From Mesorhizobium qingshengii (GTDB lineage: Bacteria > Pseudomonadota > Alphaproteobacteria > Rhizobiales > Rhizobiaceae), in assembly GCF_900103325.1 (NCBI RefSeq), contig NZ_FMXM01000022.1, forward strand, positions 59,797 to 123,796: a stretch of DNA of 64,000 nt. Direction: 5' to 3'. Numbering within the stretch: the first letter of the stretch is position 1; every line of letters starts with the position of its first letter. Below, piece by piece: positions 7,969-16,331 of this stretch. The position numbers were made by a program, and so were the translations under genes. Below the pieces are notes generated by a model, which worked only from the letters and a program-made list of their open reading frames with translations, was not told the DNA's origin and made no database searches.

Positions 7969-9006
7969 ATGGCCACCGCAGCCAAAAAAGCGCCTGCCAA
8001 ATCCAGATCCGACGGTAAATCGGGGCTTTCAGCCCCCAAGCCCGCTGAATTCACCAGGGATGAAGAGCTTGCCGCCTACCGGCACATGCTGCTCATCCGT
8101 CGCTTCGAGGAAAAGGCCGGCCAGCTTTACGGCATGGGTTTCATCGGCGGCTTCTGCCACCTCTATATCGGCCAGGAAGCGGTCGTCACCGGCATGAAGA
8201 TGGCGCTGATCGAGGGCGACCAGATGATTACCGCCTATCGCGACCACGGCCACATGCTGGCCATGGAGCTTTCACCGCGCGGCGTGATGGCCGAACTGAC
8301 CGGCCGCCGCGGTGGTCTGTCCAGGGGCAAAGGCGGCTCCATGCACATGTTCTCCAAGGAAAAGCATTTTTACGGCGGCCATGGCATCGTCGGCGCTCAG
8401 GTGTCGCTCGGTACCGGGCTCGCCTTTGCCAATCGCTATCGCGACAACAACAATGTCTCGCTGACCTATTTCGGTGACGGTGCGGCCAATCAGGGCCAGG
8501 TCTATGAAAGCTTCAACATGGCCTCGCTGTGGAAGCTGCCGGTCATCTACATCATCGAGAACAACCGTTATGCCATGGGTACCTCGGTCTCGCGCTCGTC
8601 GGCGGAGACCGACTTCTCGCATCGCGGTGCCTCGTTCAAGATTCCCGGCATCCAGGTCGACGGCATGGACGTGCGCGCGGTGAAGGCCGCCGGTGATCTC
8701 GCCGCCGAATGGTGCCGCGCCGGCAACGGGCCGCTGATCCTCGAAATGCAGACCTATCGCTATCGCGGCCACTCGATGTCCGACCCGGCGAAATACCGCT
8801 CCAAGGAGGAAGTGCAGAAGATGCGCTCCGAGCATGACCCGATCGAGCAGGTCAAGGCGCGGCTGATCGAGAAGAAGTGGGCCACCGAGGACGAATTGAA
8901 AGCCATTGACAAGGAGGTTCGTGACGTCGTCGCGGACGCCGCCGAATTTGCCCAGAACGACGCGGAGCCGGATCCGTCCGAGCTCTGGACCGATATCGTA
9001 CTTTAA
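7969..9006 (+). CDS. pdhA: Pyruvate dehydrogenase E1 component, alpha subunit
   Basis: 345 aa. With the beta subunit it decarboxylates pyruvate and acetylates the E2 lipoyl group. The TPP/Mg motif GDG...NN is seen as GDGAANQGQVYESFNMASLW followed by VIYIIENNRYAMGT. The phosphorylation-loop equivalent RYRGHSMSDPAKYRSKEE, and GGKGGS-type loop SRGKGGSMHMFSKEKHFYGG, are also present. A Lys/Ala-rich N-terminus (about 35 residues) precedes the core. First gene of pdhA-pdhB-pdhC, with 15 bp to the next gene. Confidence 0.96.
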   Translation: MATAAKKAPAKSRSDGKSGLSAPKPAEFTRDEELAAYRHMLLIRRFEEKAGQLYGMGFIGGFCHLYIGQEAVVTGMKMALIEGDQMITAYRDHGHMLAMELSPRGVMAELTGRRGGLSRGKGGSMHMFSKEKHFYGGHGIVGAQVSLGTGLAFANRYRDNNNVSLTYFGDGAANQGQVYESFNMASLWKLPVIYIIENNRYAMGTSVSRSSAETDFSHRGASFKIPGIQVDGMDVRAVKAAGDLAAEWCRAGNGPLILEMQTYRYRGHSMSDPAKYRSKEEVQKMRSEHDPIEQVKARLIEKKWATEDELKAIDKEVRDVVADAAEFAQNDAEPDPSELWTDIVL

Positions 9007-9021
9007 CGGGAGGGCAAGGAC

Positions 9022-10422
9022 ATGCCGATCGAAATTCTCATGCCCGCCCTTTCGCCGACCATGGAAGAGGGCAATCTTTCCAAGTGGTTGAAGAATGAGG
9101 GCGACAAGGTCGTCGCTGGCGACGTCATCGCCGAGATCGAAACCGACAAGGCGACGATGGAAGTCGAAGCCGTTGACGAAGGCACGCTGGGCAAGATCCT
9201 GATCGCCGCCGGCACCGAAGGCGTCAAGGTCAACACGCCGATTGCCGTCTTGCTGCAGGACGGCGAAAGCGCTGCCGACGTCGGCAAGCCCTCGGCTCCC
9301 GCCAAGGCGGAAGCTCCGGCGAAGGCAGAGGCTCCGGCCGCCGAGGACAAGGCGGAAGCCACAAAGCCGGCCGCGGCACCTGTCGCTGCCGCGCCGAAGA
9401 CGGAAATCGCCGCCGATCCGGACATTCCGGTCGGCACCGAAATGGTCTCGACGACGGTGCGCGAAGCTCTGCGCGACGCGATGGCCGAGGAAATGCGCCG
9501 CGACGGCGATGTCTTCGTCATGGGCGAGGAGGTCGCCGAATACCAGGGCGCCTACAAGATCACGCAAGGCCTGCTGCAGGAATTCGGGCCGCGGCGCGTT
9601 GTCGACACGCCGATCACCGAGCATGGCTTTGCCGGTGTCGGCGTCGGTGCGGCGATGGCCGGCCTGAAGCCGATCGTCGAGTTCATGACCTTCAATTTCG
9701 CCATGCAGGCGATCGATCAGATCATCAACTCGGCCGCCAAGACGCTCTATATGTCCGGTGGCCAGATGGGCGCGCCGATCGTGTTCCGTGGACCGAACGG
9801 CGCCGCCGCCCGCGTCGCCGCCCAGCATTCGCAGTGCTATGCCGCCTGGTACAGCCACATTCCGGGCCTCAAGGTTGTGATGCCTTACACCGCGGCGGAC
9901 GCCAAGGGCTTGCTCAAGGCAGCGATCCGCGATCCGAACCCGATCATCTTCCTCGAGAACGAAATCCTCTATGGCCAGTCCTTCGACGTGCCGAAGCTTG
10001 ATGATTTCGTGCTGCCCATCGGCAAGGCGCGCATTCACAAGACCGGCAAGGACGTCACCATCGTCTCCTTCGGCATCGGCATGACTTACGCGGTCAAGGC
10101 GGAGGCGGAATTGCGCGGCCTGGGCATCGATGCCGAGATCATCGATCTCAGGACCATCCGCCCACTCGACCTCGACACCATCATCGCCTCGGTCAAGAAG
10201 ACCAACCGGCTGGTCGTGGTGGAAGAAGGCTTCCCGCAGAGTTCGGTCGGCGATCATATCGCCAACCAGGTCTCGCAGCGCGCCTTCGATTTTCTCGATG
10301 CTCCGGTCATCACCATTGCCGGCAAGGACGTGCCGATGCCTTATGCGGCCAACCTCGAGAAGCTGGCGTTGCCGAACGTCGGTGAAGTCGTCGAGGCGGT
10401 CAAAGCCGTCACGTATCGCTGA
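9022..10422 (+). CDS. pdhB: Pyruvate dehydrogenase E1 beta subunit with an N-terminal lipoyl domain
   Basis: 466 aa, longer than a plain E1 beta (about 330 aa) because residues 1-80 are a biotinyl/lipoyl domain. The lipoylated Lys is at position 43 (EIETDKATMEVEAVDEG). An Ala/Pro/Lys-rich linker runs to about residue 135. The transketolase-like core then follows: TTVREALRDAMAEEMRRDG, MGEEVAEYQGAYKITQGL, and a C-terminal transketolase domain (VSFGIGMTYAVKAEAELRGL). A lipoyl domain on E1 beta is a known alphaproteobacterial trait. The lipoyl module is very similar to that of pdhC next door, suggesting duplication. Confidence 0.96.
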   Translation: MPIEILMPALSPTMEEGNLSKWLKNEGDKVVAGDVIAEIETDKATMEVEAVDEGTLGKILIAAGTEGVKVNTPIAVLLQDGESAADVGKPSAPAKAEAPAKAEAPAAEDKAEATKPAAAPVAAAPKTEIAADPDIPVGTEMVSTTVREALRDAMAEEMRRDGDVFVMGEEVAEYQGAYKITQGLLQEFGPRRVVDTPITEHGFAGVGVGAAMAGLKPIVEFMTFNFAMQAIDQIINSAAKTLYMSGGQMGAPIVFRGPNGAAARVAAQHSQCYAAWYSHIPGLKVVMPYTAADAKGLLKAAIRDPNPIIFLENEILYGQSFDVPKLDDFVLPIGKARIHKTGKDVTIVSFGIGMTYAVKAEAELRGLGIDAEIIDLRTIRPLDLDTIIASVKKTNRLVVVEEGFPQSSVGDHIANQVSQRAFDFLDAPVITIAGKDVPMPYAANLEKLALPNVGEVVEAVKAVTYR

Positions 10423-10440
10423 ACCGGGCGGGAGGACAAA

Positions 10441-11811
10441 ATGCCAATCAATATCACCATGCCGGCCCTGTCGCCCACGATGGAAGAGGGCAATCTGTCA
10501 AAGTGGCTAGTCAAGGAAGGTGACAAGGTTTCGCCGGGCGATGTCATCGCCGAGATCGAGACCGACAAGGCGACCATGGAGGTCGAGGCTGTCGATGAGG
10601 GCACGGTTGCAAAGCTCGTCGTTCCCGCCGGTACCGAAGGCGTCAAGGTCAATGCGCTGATCGCCGTGCTCGCCGCCGAGGGCGAGGATGCCGGCGCCGC
10701 CGCGAAAAGCGGTGGCGGAACTGCGCCAGCGAAAGCCGAGGCTCCCAAGGCTGAACCGCCCAAGGCTGAAGCACTGAAGACTGAGACACCAAAGACTGAA
10801 CCTGTGGCCGCCGCATCCAAGTCAGAGGCAGCTCCGGTTGCCAACGGCCGTGCGGGTGGCGAGCGCACCTTCGCCTCGCCGCTCGCGCGTCGTATCGCCA
10901 AGGACGCCGGCGTCGATGTGTCCGCCGTGACCGGCACCGGCCCGCATGGCCGGGTGGTAAAGGCCGATGTCGACGCGGCGATAGCCGGCGGCGCCAAGCC
11001 TGGTGTGAAGGCCGCGCCCACTGGCGCTCCGGCCGCCGCGCCTGCCGCGCCGGTAAGGGCGATGTCGGACGATCAGGTGCTGAAACTGTTCGAGCAAGGC
11101 TCCTACGAGCTCGTTCCGCATGACAATATGCGCAAGACCATCGCGCGCCGCCTGGTCGAGGCCAAGACCACCATCCCGCATTTCTACCTGACGCTCGACT
11201 GCGAGCTCGATGCGCTCTTGGCGCTGCGCACGCAGATCAATGCGGCGGCGCCGGTGAAGAAGACCGAAAAGGGCGATGTCCCCGCCTACAAGCTGTCGGT
11301 CAACGACATGGTCATCAAGGCGATGGCGCTGGCGCTGAAGGCGGTGCCGGATGCCAACGCCTCATGGACCGAAAGCGCCATGGTCAAGCACAAGCATGCC
11401 GATGTCGGCGTTGCCGTGTCGATCCCCGGCGGCCTGATCACGCCGATCATCCGCAAGGCGGATGAAAAGACGCTGTCCACCATCTCCAACGAGATGAAGG
11501 ATCTGGCGAGCCGCGCCCGCAGCCGCAAGCTCAAGCCGGAAGAGTATCAGGGCGGCACCACGGCGGTGTCGAACCTCGGCATGTTCGGCATCAGGGACTT
11601 TGCCGCCGTCATCAACCCGCCGCACGCGACCATCTTGGCCGTTGGTGCGGGCGAGGAGCGGGCAGTGGTCAAGAACGGCGAGATCAGAATAGCCACCGTC
11701 ATGTCGGTGACGCTGTCGACCGACCATCGCGCCGTCGACGGTGCGCTCGGTGCCGAACTGCTGGTCGCCTTCAAGCGGCTGATCGAGAACCCGATGGGCA
11801 TGCTGGTGTAG
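10441..11811 (+). CDS. pdhC: Dihydrolipoamide acetyltransferase (E2) of the pyruvate dehydrogenase complex
   Basis: 456 aa. One lipoyl domain (Lys43 in ETDKATMEVEAVDEG), a linker of KAEAPKAEPP-like repeats (about residues 90-135), a peripheral subunit-binding domain (FASPLARRIAKDAGVDVSAV, then TGTGPHGRVVKADV) and the catalytic domain ending in the HxxxDG motif STDHRAVDGALGAELL. It passes the acetyl group to CoA. No lipoamide dehydrogenase (E3) gene follows in this window; the next gene is an unrelated small ORF. Confidence 0.96.
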   Translation: MPINITMPALSPTMEEGNLSKWLVKEGDKVSPGDVIAEIETDKATMEVEAVDEGTVAKLVVPAGTEGVKVNALIAVLAAEGEDAGAAAKSGGGTAPAKAEAPKAEPPKAEALKTETPKTEPVAAASKSEAAPVANGRAGGERTFASPLARRIAKDAGVDVSAVTGTGPHGRVVKADVDAAIAGGAKPGVKAAPTGAPAAAPAAPVRAMSDDQVLKLFEQGSYELVPHDNMRKTIARRLVEAKTTIPHFYLTLDCELDALLALRTQINAAAPVKKTEKGDVPAYKLSVNDMVIKAMALALKAVPDANASWTESAMVKHKHADVGVAVSIPGGLITPIIRKADEKTLSTISNEMKDLASRARSRKLKPEEYQGGTTAVSNLGMFGIRDFAAVINPPHATILAVGAGEERAVVKNGEIRIATVMSVTLSTDHRAVDGALGAELLVAFKRLIENPMGMLV

Positions 11812-11925
11812 GGCCTCCTGTCGCGAGCCGGCGCCAAATGATGCGCCGGCTTACAACAGAAACGACTTGTCAGGCGCGAACCCTTGACCCATCTTCCAGG
11901 TGGATTGCGATCCAGGGAGGCCAAC

Positions 11926-12294
11926 ATGCCAGCATTCGACCCGCCCGATGTCAGAACATTGTTCAGCAAGGTCATGGGCGCGTCGCCGTCCGATATCAAG
12001 CTGGTGGCGCAGCGCCTGCATGATCATGCCTTCGAGCCGCGCATGTCGGCGGAGGAAACCAGGCAGCTTGTCGTCAGCCTCGGCTATGACAGCCTGGATG
12101 CGTTCTGCGCCGATATCGGCCTGCCGGCGCATATCGCCGAGCGATGGAGCCGTTTTGGCGTTTCCGGCGAGATGAAGCAGGTGTTCGCGCTGCTGGCGGC
12201 CCAGCGCAGGCGGGTGGCCGAGGCGATCGCCGAATTCGAATCCATGACCCATGTCGGCGTCGAGGATTTCTTGCGCGAGCGCGGCCTGATCTGA
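11926..12294 (+). CDS. Unknown helical protein, 122 aa
   Basis: Starts at ATG 11926 after the ribosome-binding site CCAGGGAGGCCAAC; a longer frame from 11884 lacks a site. The sequence is all-alpha by eye and soluble, with a segment SLDAFCADIGLPAHIAERW that resembles a helix-turn-helix with a recognition helix (GLPAHIAERWSRFGV), followed by AAQRRRVAEAIAEFES. I do not recognise a named family. It lies 114 bp after pdhC, where many relatives have lpdA, and converges on the SorC regulator. A small DNA-binding protein is possible but unproven. Confidence 0.55.
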   Translation: MPAFDPPDVRTLFSKVMGASPSDIKLVAQRLHDHAFEPRMSAEETRQLVVSLGYDSLDAFCADIGLPAHIAERWSRFGVSGEMKQVFALLAAQRRRVAEAIAEFESMTHVGVEDFLRERGLI

Positions 12295-12309
12295 TCACGC
12301 CGCCGAGTC

Positions 12310-13281
12310 TCAGCCAGCCTTGGCCAGCAGCGCCGCGGCTGTATCGCTATCGGTGATCAGTACATTGGTGCTGACGGCTTTCAGTGCGGCGAGAATCGCC
12401 GCGACCTTGCGCTTGCCGCCCGCGGCCAGCACCACATTCGGCACCTGGCCGACCAAGTCGAGATCGATGGCCATGACGCGTCCGTTGACCTCGTGATCGA
12501 CCAGCCTGCCGGCGGCGTCGACGAAATAGCACAGGATGTTGGCGACCGCGCCCTTCGCCTTCAGCGAGGGGATCAGCGATGACGGCACGATGCCGTGCCG
12601 GAAGATGGTGGCGTCGGGCGACATGTCGCCAACCGTCAGCAGCGCGATGTCGGCCGCGGCCGCTCGCTGGCGCAGCTCCTGCAAGGTCGGCTGTGCCCAG
12701 AGGAGATCGCGAAGCGAGGAATTGTCGACCGTCACCGGCGCGGTGATCTGATAGCTGTCGACATCGAAGACATCGGCGACCTTGGCGGCGACGATCGACG
12801 GATTGATCCATTGCGAATGCGGCAGGCTGCCGACCAGCGCCACCACCGAGGCGCGCTTCAGTTGCCGGCGGGCGAGGAAGCCGAGGCTGGCATGCAGCGT
12901 CGCGCCACCGCCGATCGCCAGCGCCATGCCGTCCCGCATCTGCTCGCCGAGATAGGCCGCGACGGCATGGCCGATCGCCTTCTCCAGATGCTCGTGCGCC
13001 GAAGGCGTCGGGATGACGACGGCGGCGTTGAGGTTCCAGCGCTTCTCCAATGCCCGTTCGAGCGCCACCTGCTCGGCGGTCGGCGCGTTGATCATGGTGA
13101 CGACGATGCCTTCGGCGGTGCAGGCGGCCAGGGTGCGCATGACCTTCACCCGGCTGACATCGAGCTTTTCGGCGATCTGCTCCTGCGTGAACCCTTCGAC
13201 ATAGTAGAGCCAGGCCGTCTTGACGTTGAGGTCCGATGACACCATCGGCAGGCGAGCCGGTCTGGGTTTTTCCGTGGGCAT
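12310..13281 (-). CDS. SorC-family sugar-sensing transcriptional regulator
   Basis: 323 aa from ATG 13279-13281, preceded by GAGGGACGAG; an ATG at 13303-13305 is the alternative. The N-terminal helix-turn-helix is YVEGFTQEQIAEKLDVSRVK with VMRTLA. The long C-terminal effector domain has the NagB/RpiA-like fold of SorC proteins (LAIGGGATLHASLGFLARR, VVALVGSLPHSQWINPSIVA, LTVGDMSPDATIFRHGIVP). Such regulators bind phosphorylated sugars or related ligands. It is divergent from the ABC-MBL-surE operon, with a palindrome at 13413-13426 in between, and is its likely regulator. Confidence 0.85.
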   Translation of the reverse strand: MPTEKPRPARLPMVSSDLNVKTAWLYYVEGFTQEQIAEKLDVSRVKVMRTLAACTAEGIVVTMINAPTAEQVALERALEKRWNLNAAVVIPTPSAHEHLEKAIGHAVAAYLGEQMRDGMALAIGGGATLHASLGFLARRQLKRASVVALVGSLPHSQWINPSIVAAKVADVFDVDSYQITAPVTVDNSSLRDLLWAQPTLQELRQRAAAADIALLTVGDMSPDATIFRHGIVPSSLIPSLKAKGAVANILCYFVDAAGRLVDHEVNGRVMAIDLDLVGQVPNVVLAAGGKRKVAAILAALKAVSTNVLITDSDTAAALLAKAG

Positions 13282-13405
13282 CGGTTCTCGTCCCTCATGA
13301 GCCATGGCCTGGCCGCATTGCCCTCTTCGGAGAAACGCCGGCCGGATGTCAACTGATGCCGGATCGACGGCGCGTCGATTGTCGCACAGTCCTGTTCATT
13401 TGTAA

Positions 13406-13434
13406 TTGACAATGTACATATGAACATATTTTGT
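13406..13434 (+). promoter_or_regulatory. Candidate promoter/operator of the ABC-MBL-surE operon
   Basis: TTGACA at 13406-13411 is a perfect -35 hexamer, with TATTTT at 13427-13432 as a possible -10 (15-bp spacer). Between them lies TGTACATATGAACA (13413-13426), a 14-bp palindrome with one mismatched pair. TGTTCAT at 13393-13399 repeats a half-site about 20 bp upstream. A SorC operator overlapping the promoter is the natural reading, but it is inference. Confidence 0.4.
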
Positions 13435-13544
13435 GGGTTTCACGCGCTGTGTCATCCACCAGTCATATGCGCCGTGCAGGGAGGAAGAGACGGGGAACTG
13501 GCCAGGGGCCGGACCGGTCGTGCACAGACAAGACAGGAGGTCTC

Positions 13545-14531
13545 ATGAAGACGCTATTCATCAAGCTGCTGGCCAGCCAGATTGCGGTCGCGGCAACTTT
13601 GTTTGCCGGCTCGGCCGGCGCCGAAACACTGACGCTCTATACATCCCAGCCGGAAGCCGACGCGGCCAAGACCGTGGATGCCTTCAAGAAGGCGCAGCCC
13701 GGCATCGACGTGACCATCTATCGCTCCGGAACCAGCGACATCCTCACCAAGATGGCAGCCGAGTTCGCCGCCGGCAGCCCGCAGCCCGACGTGCTTTTGA
13801 TCGCCGACGCGGTCTCGATGGAGTTGCTGAAGAAGGACGACCGGCTGCTGCCTTATCCCGAGGCCAAGCTCGACGGCATCGAGGCGGATGCCTATGACGC
13901 CGACAAGACCTATTTCGGTAGCAAGCTGATCACCACCGGCATCGTCTACAACACCGCGGCGGCGCAAAAGCCCGAGCATTGGGCCGATCTCGCCAAGCCG
14001 GCCTATGCCGATGGCCTGGTCATGCCGAGCCCGCTCTATTCGGGGGCGGCCGCCTACCTGCTCTCGGGCTTCGTCGGCGATACCAACTATGGCTGGGATT
14101 TCTTCCAGAAGCTGAAGACCAACAACACCGTCAGCGTGCGCGGCAATGGCGCGGTGCTGAAGTCGGTGGCATCAGGCGAGAAGCCCTATGGCATCCTAGT
14201 CGACTTCATGGCGATGAACGCCAAGAAGAAGGGCTCGCCGGTCGAATTTGTGTTCCCTAGCGAAGGCGTGCCGGCGGTGACCGAACCGGTCGCCATCATG
14301 AAAACCGCCAAGAATGTCGATGGCGCCAAGAAGTTCGTCGACTTCATTCTTTCGGACGAAGGCCAGAAGCTGGCGCTGTCCATGGGTTACCTGCCGGCAC
14401 GGGCCTCGGTTGGCCGCCCCGAATGGCTGCCGGAAGGCGTGAAGGTCAAGGTGATGCCGTTCGACACCAAGGCGATCGTCGCCAAGACCGACGCCGACAA
14501 GGCGAAATTCTCGGAACTGTTCGGCGGCTGA
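13545..14531 (+). CDS. ABC transporter periplasmic substrate-binding protein (ferric-ion / aminoethylphosphonate type)
   Basis: 328 aa from ATG 13545 (ribosome-binding site CAGGAGG). Residues 1-25 form a Sec signal peptide (KTLFIKLLASQIAVAATLFA, cleavage after GSAGA). The mature start ETLTLYTSQPEADAAKTVDA and the later GTSDILTKMAAEFAAGSPQP and PDVLLIADAVSMELL match the family 1/6 binding proteins of Fe3+-type and 2-aminoethylphosphonate-type importers. It starts a five-gene transcript with permease, ATPase, MBL-fold protein and SurE. The substrate cannot be read from sequence; the SorC regulator and SurE hint at an organic phosphate. Confidence 0.82.
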   Translation: MKTLFIKLLASQIAVAATLFAGSAGAETLTLYTSQPEADAAKTVDAFKKAQPGIDVTIYRSGTSDILTKMAAEFAAGSPQPDVLLIADAVSMELLKKDDRLLPYPEAKLDGIEADAYDADKTYFGSKLITTGIVYNTAAAQKPEHWADLAKPAYADGLVMPSPLYSGAAAYLLSGFVGDTNYGWDFFQKLKTNNTVSVRGNGAVLKSVASGEKPYGILVDFMAMNAKKKGSPVEFVFPSEGVPAVTEPVAIMKTAKNVDGAKKFVDFILSDEGQKLALSMGYLPARASVGRPEWLPEGVKVKVMPFDTKAIVAKTDADKAKFSELFGG

Positions 14532-14627
14532 GCCGGCAATCGCGGCGGGATGCCGTCTCACTAGCATCCCGGCCGCTTCGTGCGAAACTCGATCGCATTG
14601 GCTGATCGATCTTCAGGAAAAGCAATC

Positions 14628-16331
14628 ATGTCAACATCGATCAGGGAGAGTCGGGGCCAGGAGATGGCCCTGACGGCGGCGGTAGCCGTCGTCATCGTGC
14701 TGCTTTCCTTGCTGCCGATGCTGCGGCTCATCAAGGAGATCGTAGCGCCTGGCGGCACGCTGTCGACTGTAGCGATAAAAGCCGGGCTCGCCAGCCCAGC
14801 GACCTGGATCGCGACCTGGCATACGCTGGTGGTCGGCATCGGCGGCACCGTCCTTGCGGTGCTGTCGGGAACGCTGGTGGCCGTCCTCATCACACTGACC
14901 GACATTCGCGGCCGCAGCGCCCTGGTGCTCTGCTACGTCATGCCGCTGATGATCGCGCCGCAGGTGACGGCGCTCGCCTGGCTGCAATTGTTCGGCCCGG
15001 CAAGCCCGTTCCTCAATCTGTTCGGCGCAGCACCCCCACTCGGCACGAAGAACCCGCTCTATTCCACATCAGGCGTCATCCTGCTGCTCGGCGTGCAGTA
15101 TGGCCCGCTGGTCTTCCTGCTGGTGCGCGCTGGCCTGCGCAAGCTGCCGCGTGAACTGGTCGAGGCGGCGCGTGCCGGCGGCGCCGGCTGGTTCACCGTG
15201 CTGGTCACCATCGTGTTGCCGCTGATGACACCCTCGATCATGGCGGCCGCCGCACTCGCCTTCGTGTCCTGCGTCGGCAATTTCGGCATTCCCGCTTTCC
15301 TTGGTATTCCCGCCAACTACCTCGTTCTGCCGACCTTGATCTACCAGCGGCTGGCCGGCGGCGGTCCGGCCGTGCTCGGTGAAACCGCGTTCCTCTCGGT
15401 GCTGATCGGCATCATCGCCATGGCGGGCATTTTCGCCCAGGAGGTCATGAGCCGCCGCCGCGACTATCGCATCAGCTCGACATCGCTGCCCGCCGAACCC
15501 TACGAGTTCGGCCGCTGGCGGCCCGCGGTCCAGGCCGGTATGTGGCTGCTGATCGTCCTGGTGCTGTTCCTGCCGCTGTTTGGGCTGGTGCTGACGTCGC
15601 TGGTGCCGGGTTACGGCATTGCGCTCAACGCCAGGACCGCAACGCTCGACAATTATCGCTTCGTGCTGTTCGAGCATGACGCGGCCAGCCGCGCCTTCTT
15701 CAACAGTTTCTGGCTGTCGATCGCGGCCGCCTTCTTCGCGGTCCTGGTCGCCGTTCCGATCGGCTATCTGATCGCCTGGGGCAAGCAGCGCTGGGTGAGG
15801 CTGCTCAACCTGTCGGTCGAACTGCCCTATGCCTTGCCAGGCGTGGTGCTGGCGATCGCCTCGCTGCTGTTGTTCCTGCGGCCAATCCCGCTGACCGGCA
15901 TCCAGCTCTACAACACCGTCTGGATCATCCTCTATGCCTACCTCGCCCGCTTCCTGGTGCTGGCGCTGCGGCCGACCATCAGCGGTTATCACCAGATCGA
16001 CCGGGCGCTTGAGGAAGCAGCGCAGGTGGCGGGCGCGGGACTGTTCATGCGCATGCGCACCATCATCTTTCCGCTTGTCGCACCGGCGGCGATCGCCGGC
16101 GGCCTGCTGATCTTCATGACGGCGCTCAGCGAGCTCACCGTTTCGGCGCTGTTGTGGTCGTCGGGGTCGGAAACGATCGGCGTGGTGATGTTTTCCTTTG
16201 AGCAGGGCGGCGATTCCAACTACGCGGCGGCGATGTCCGTCATCACCGTGGCGGTCACCTTCGTGCTGATGCTGGTGACCAATCTGCTTGCCCCCTACCT
16301 TCCCAGCGGAGTGCTGCCATGGCGCGATTGA
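14628..16331 (+). CDS. ABC transporter permease, fused two-domain (FbpB/AfuB type)
   Basis: 567 aa from ATG 14628; the frame could begin at 14580 but the ribosome-binding site CAGGAAAAGC favours 14628. About twelve membrane segments fall in two halves, each with a binding-protein-dependent transport domain: EAA-loop candidates ELVEAARAGGAGWFTVLVTI (first half) and ALEEAAQVAGAGLFMRMRTI (second half). Such one-chain double permeases are typical of iron-type and aminoethylphosphonate-type importers. The stop overlaps the start of the ATPase gene by 13 bp. Confidence 0.86.
   Translation: MSTSIRESRGQEMALTAAVAVVIVLLSLLPMLRLIKEIVAPGGTLSTVAIKAGLASPATWIATWHTLVVGIGGTVLAVLSGTLVAVLITLTDIRGRSALVLCYVMPLMIAPQVTALAWLQLFGPASPFLNLFGAAPPLGTKNPLYSTSGVILLLGVQYGPLVFLLVRAGLRKLPRELVEAARAGGAGWFTVLVTIVLPLMTPSIMAAAALAFVSCVGNFGIPAFLGIPANYLVLPTLIYQRLAGGGPAVLGETAFLSVLIGIIAMAGIFAQEVMSRRRDYRISSTSLPAEPYEFGRWRPAVQAGMWLLIVLVLFLPLFGLVLTSLVPGYGIALNARTATLDNYRFVLFEHDAASRAFFNSFWLSIAAAFFAVLVAVPIGYLIAWGKQRWVRLLNLSVELPYALPGVVLAIASLLLFLRPIPLTGIQLYNTVWIILYAYLARFLVLALRPTISGYHQIDRALEEAAQVAGAGLFMRMRTIIFPLVAPAAIAGGLLIFMTALSELTVSALLWSSGSETIGVVMFSFEQGGDSNYAAAMSVITVAVTFVLMLVTNLLAPYLPSGVLPWRD

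Noticed and set aside
8272..10257. 661-codon open frame on the minus strand across pdhA-pdhB
   Set aside because: Antisense shadow of two certain genes; composition is the high-GC third-position artefact and no domain is readable.
11812..12309. Expected lipoamide dehydrogenase gene (lpdA) after pdhC
   Set aside because: Only the 122-aa unknown gene is present; E3 must be encoded elsewhere.
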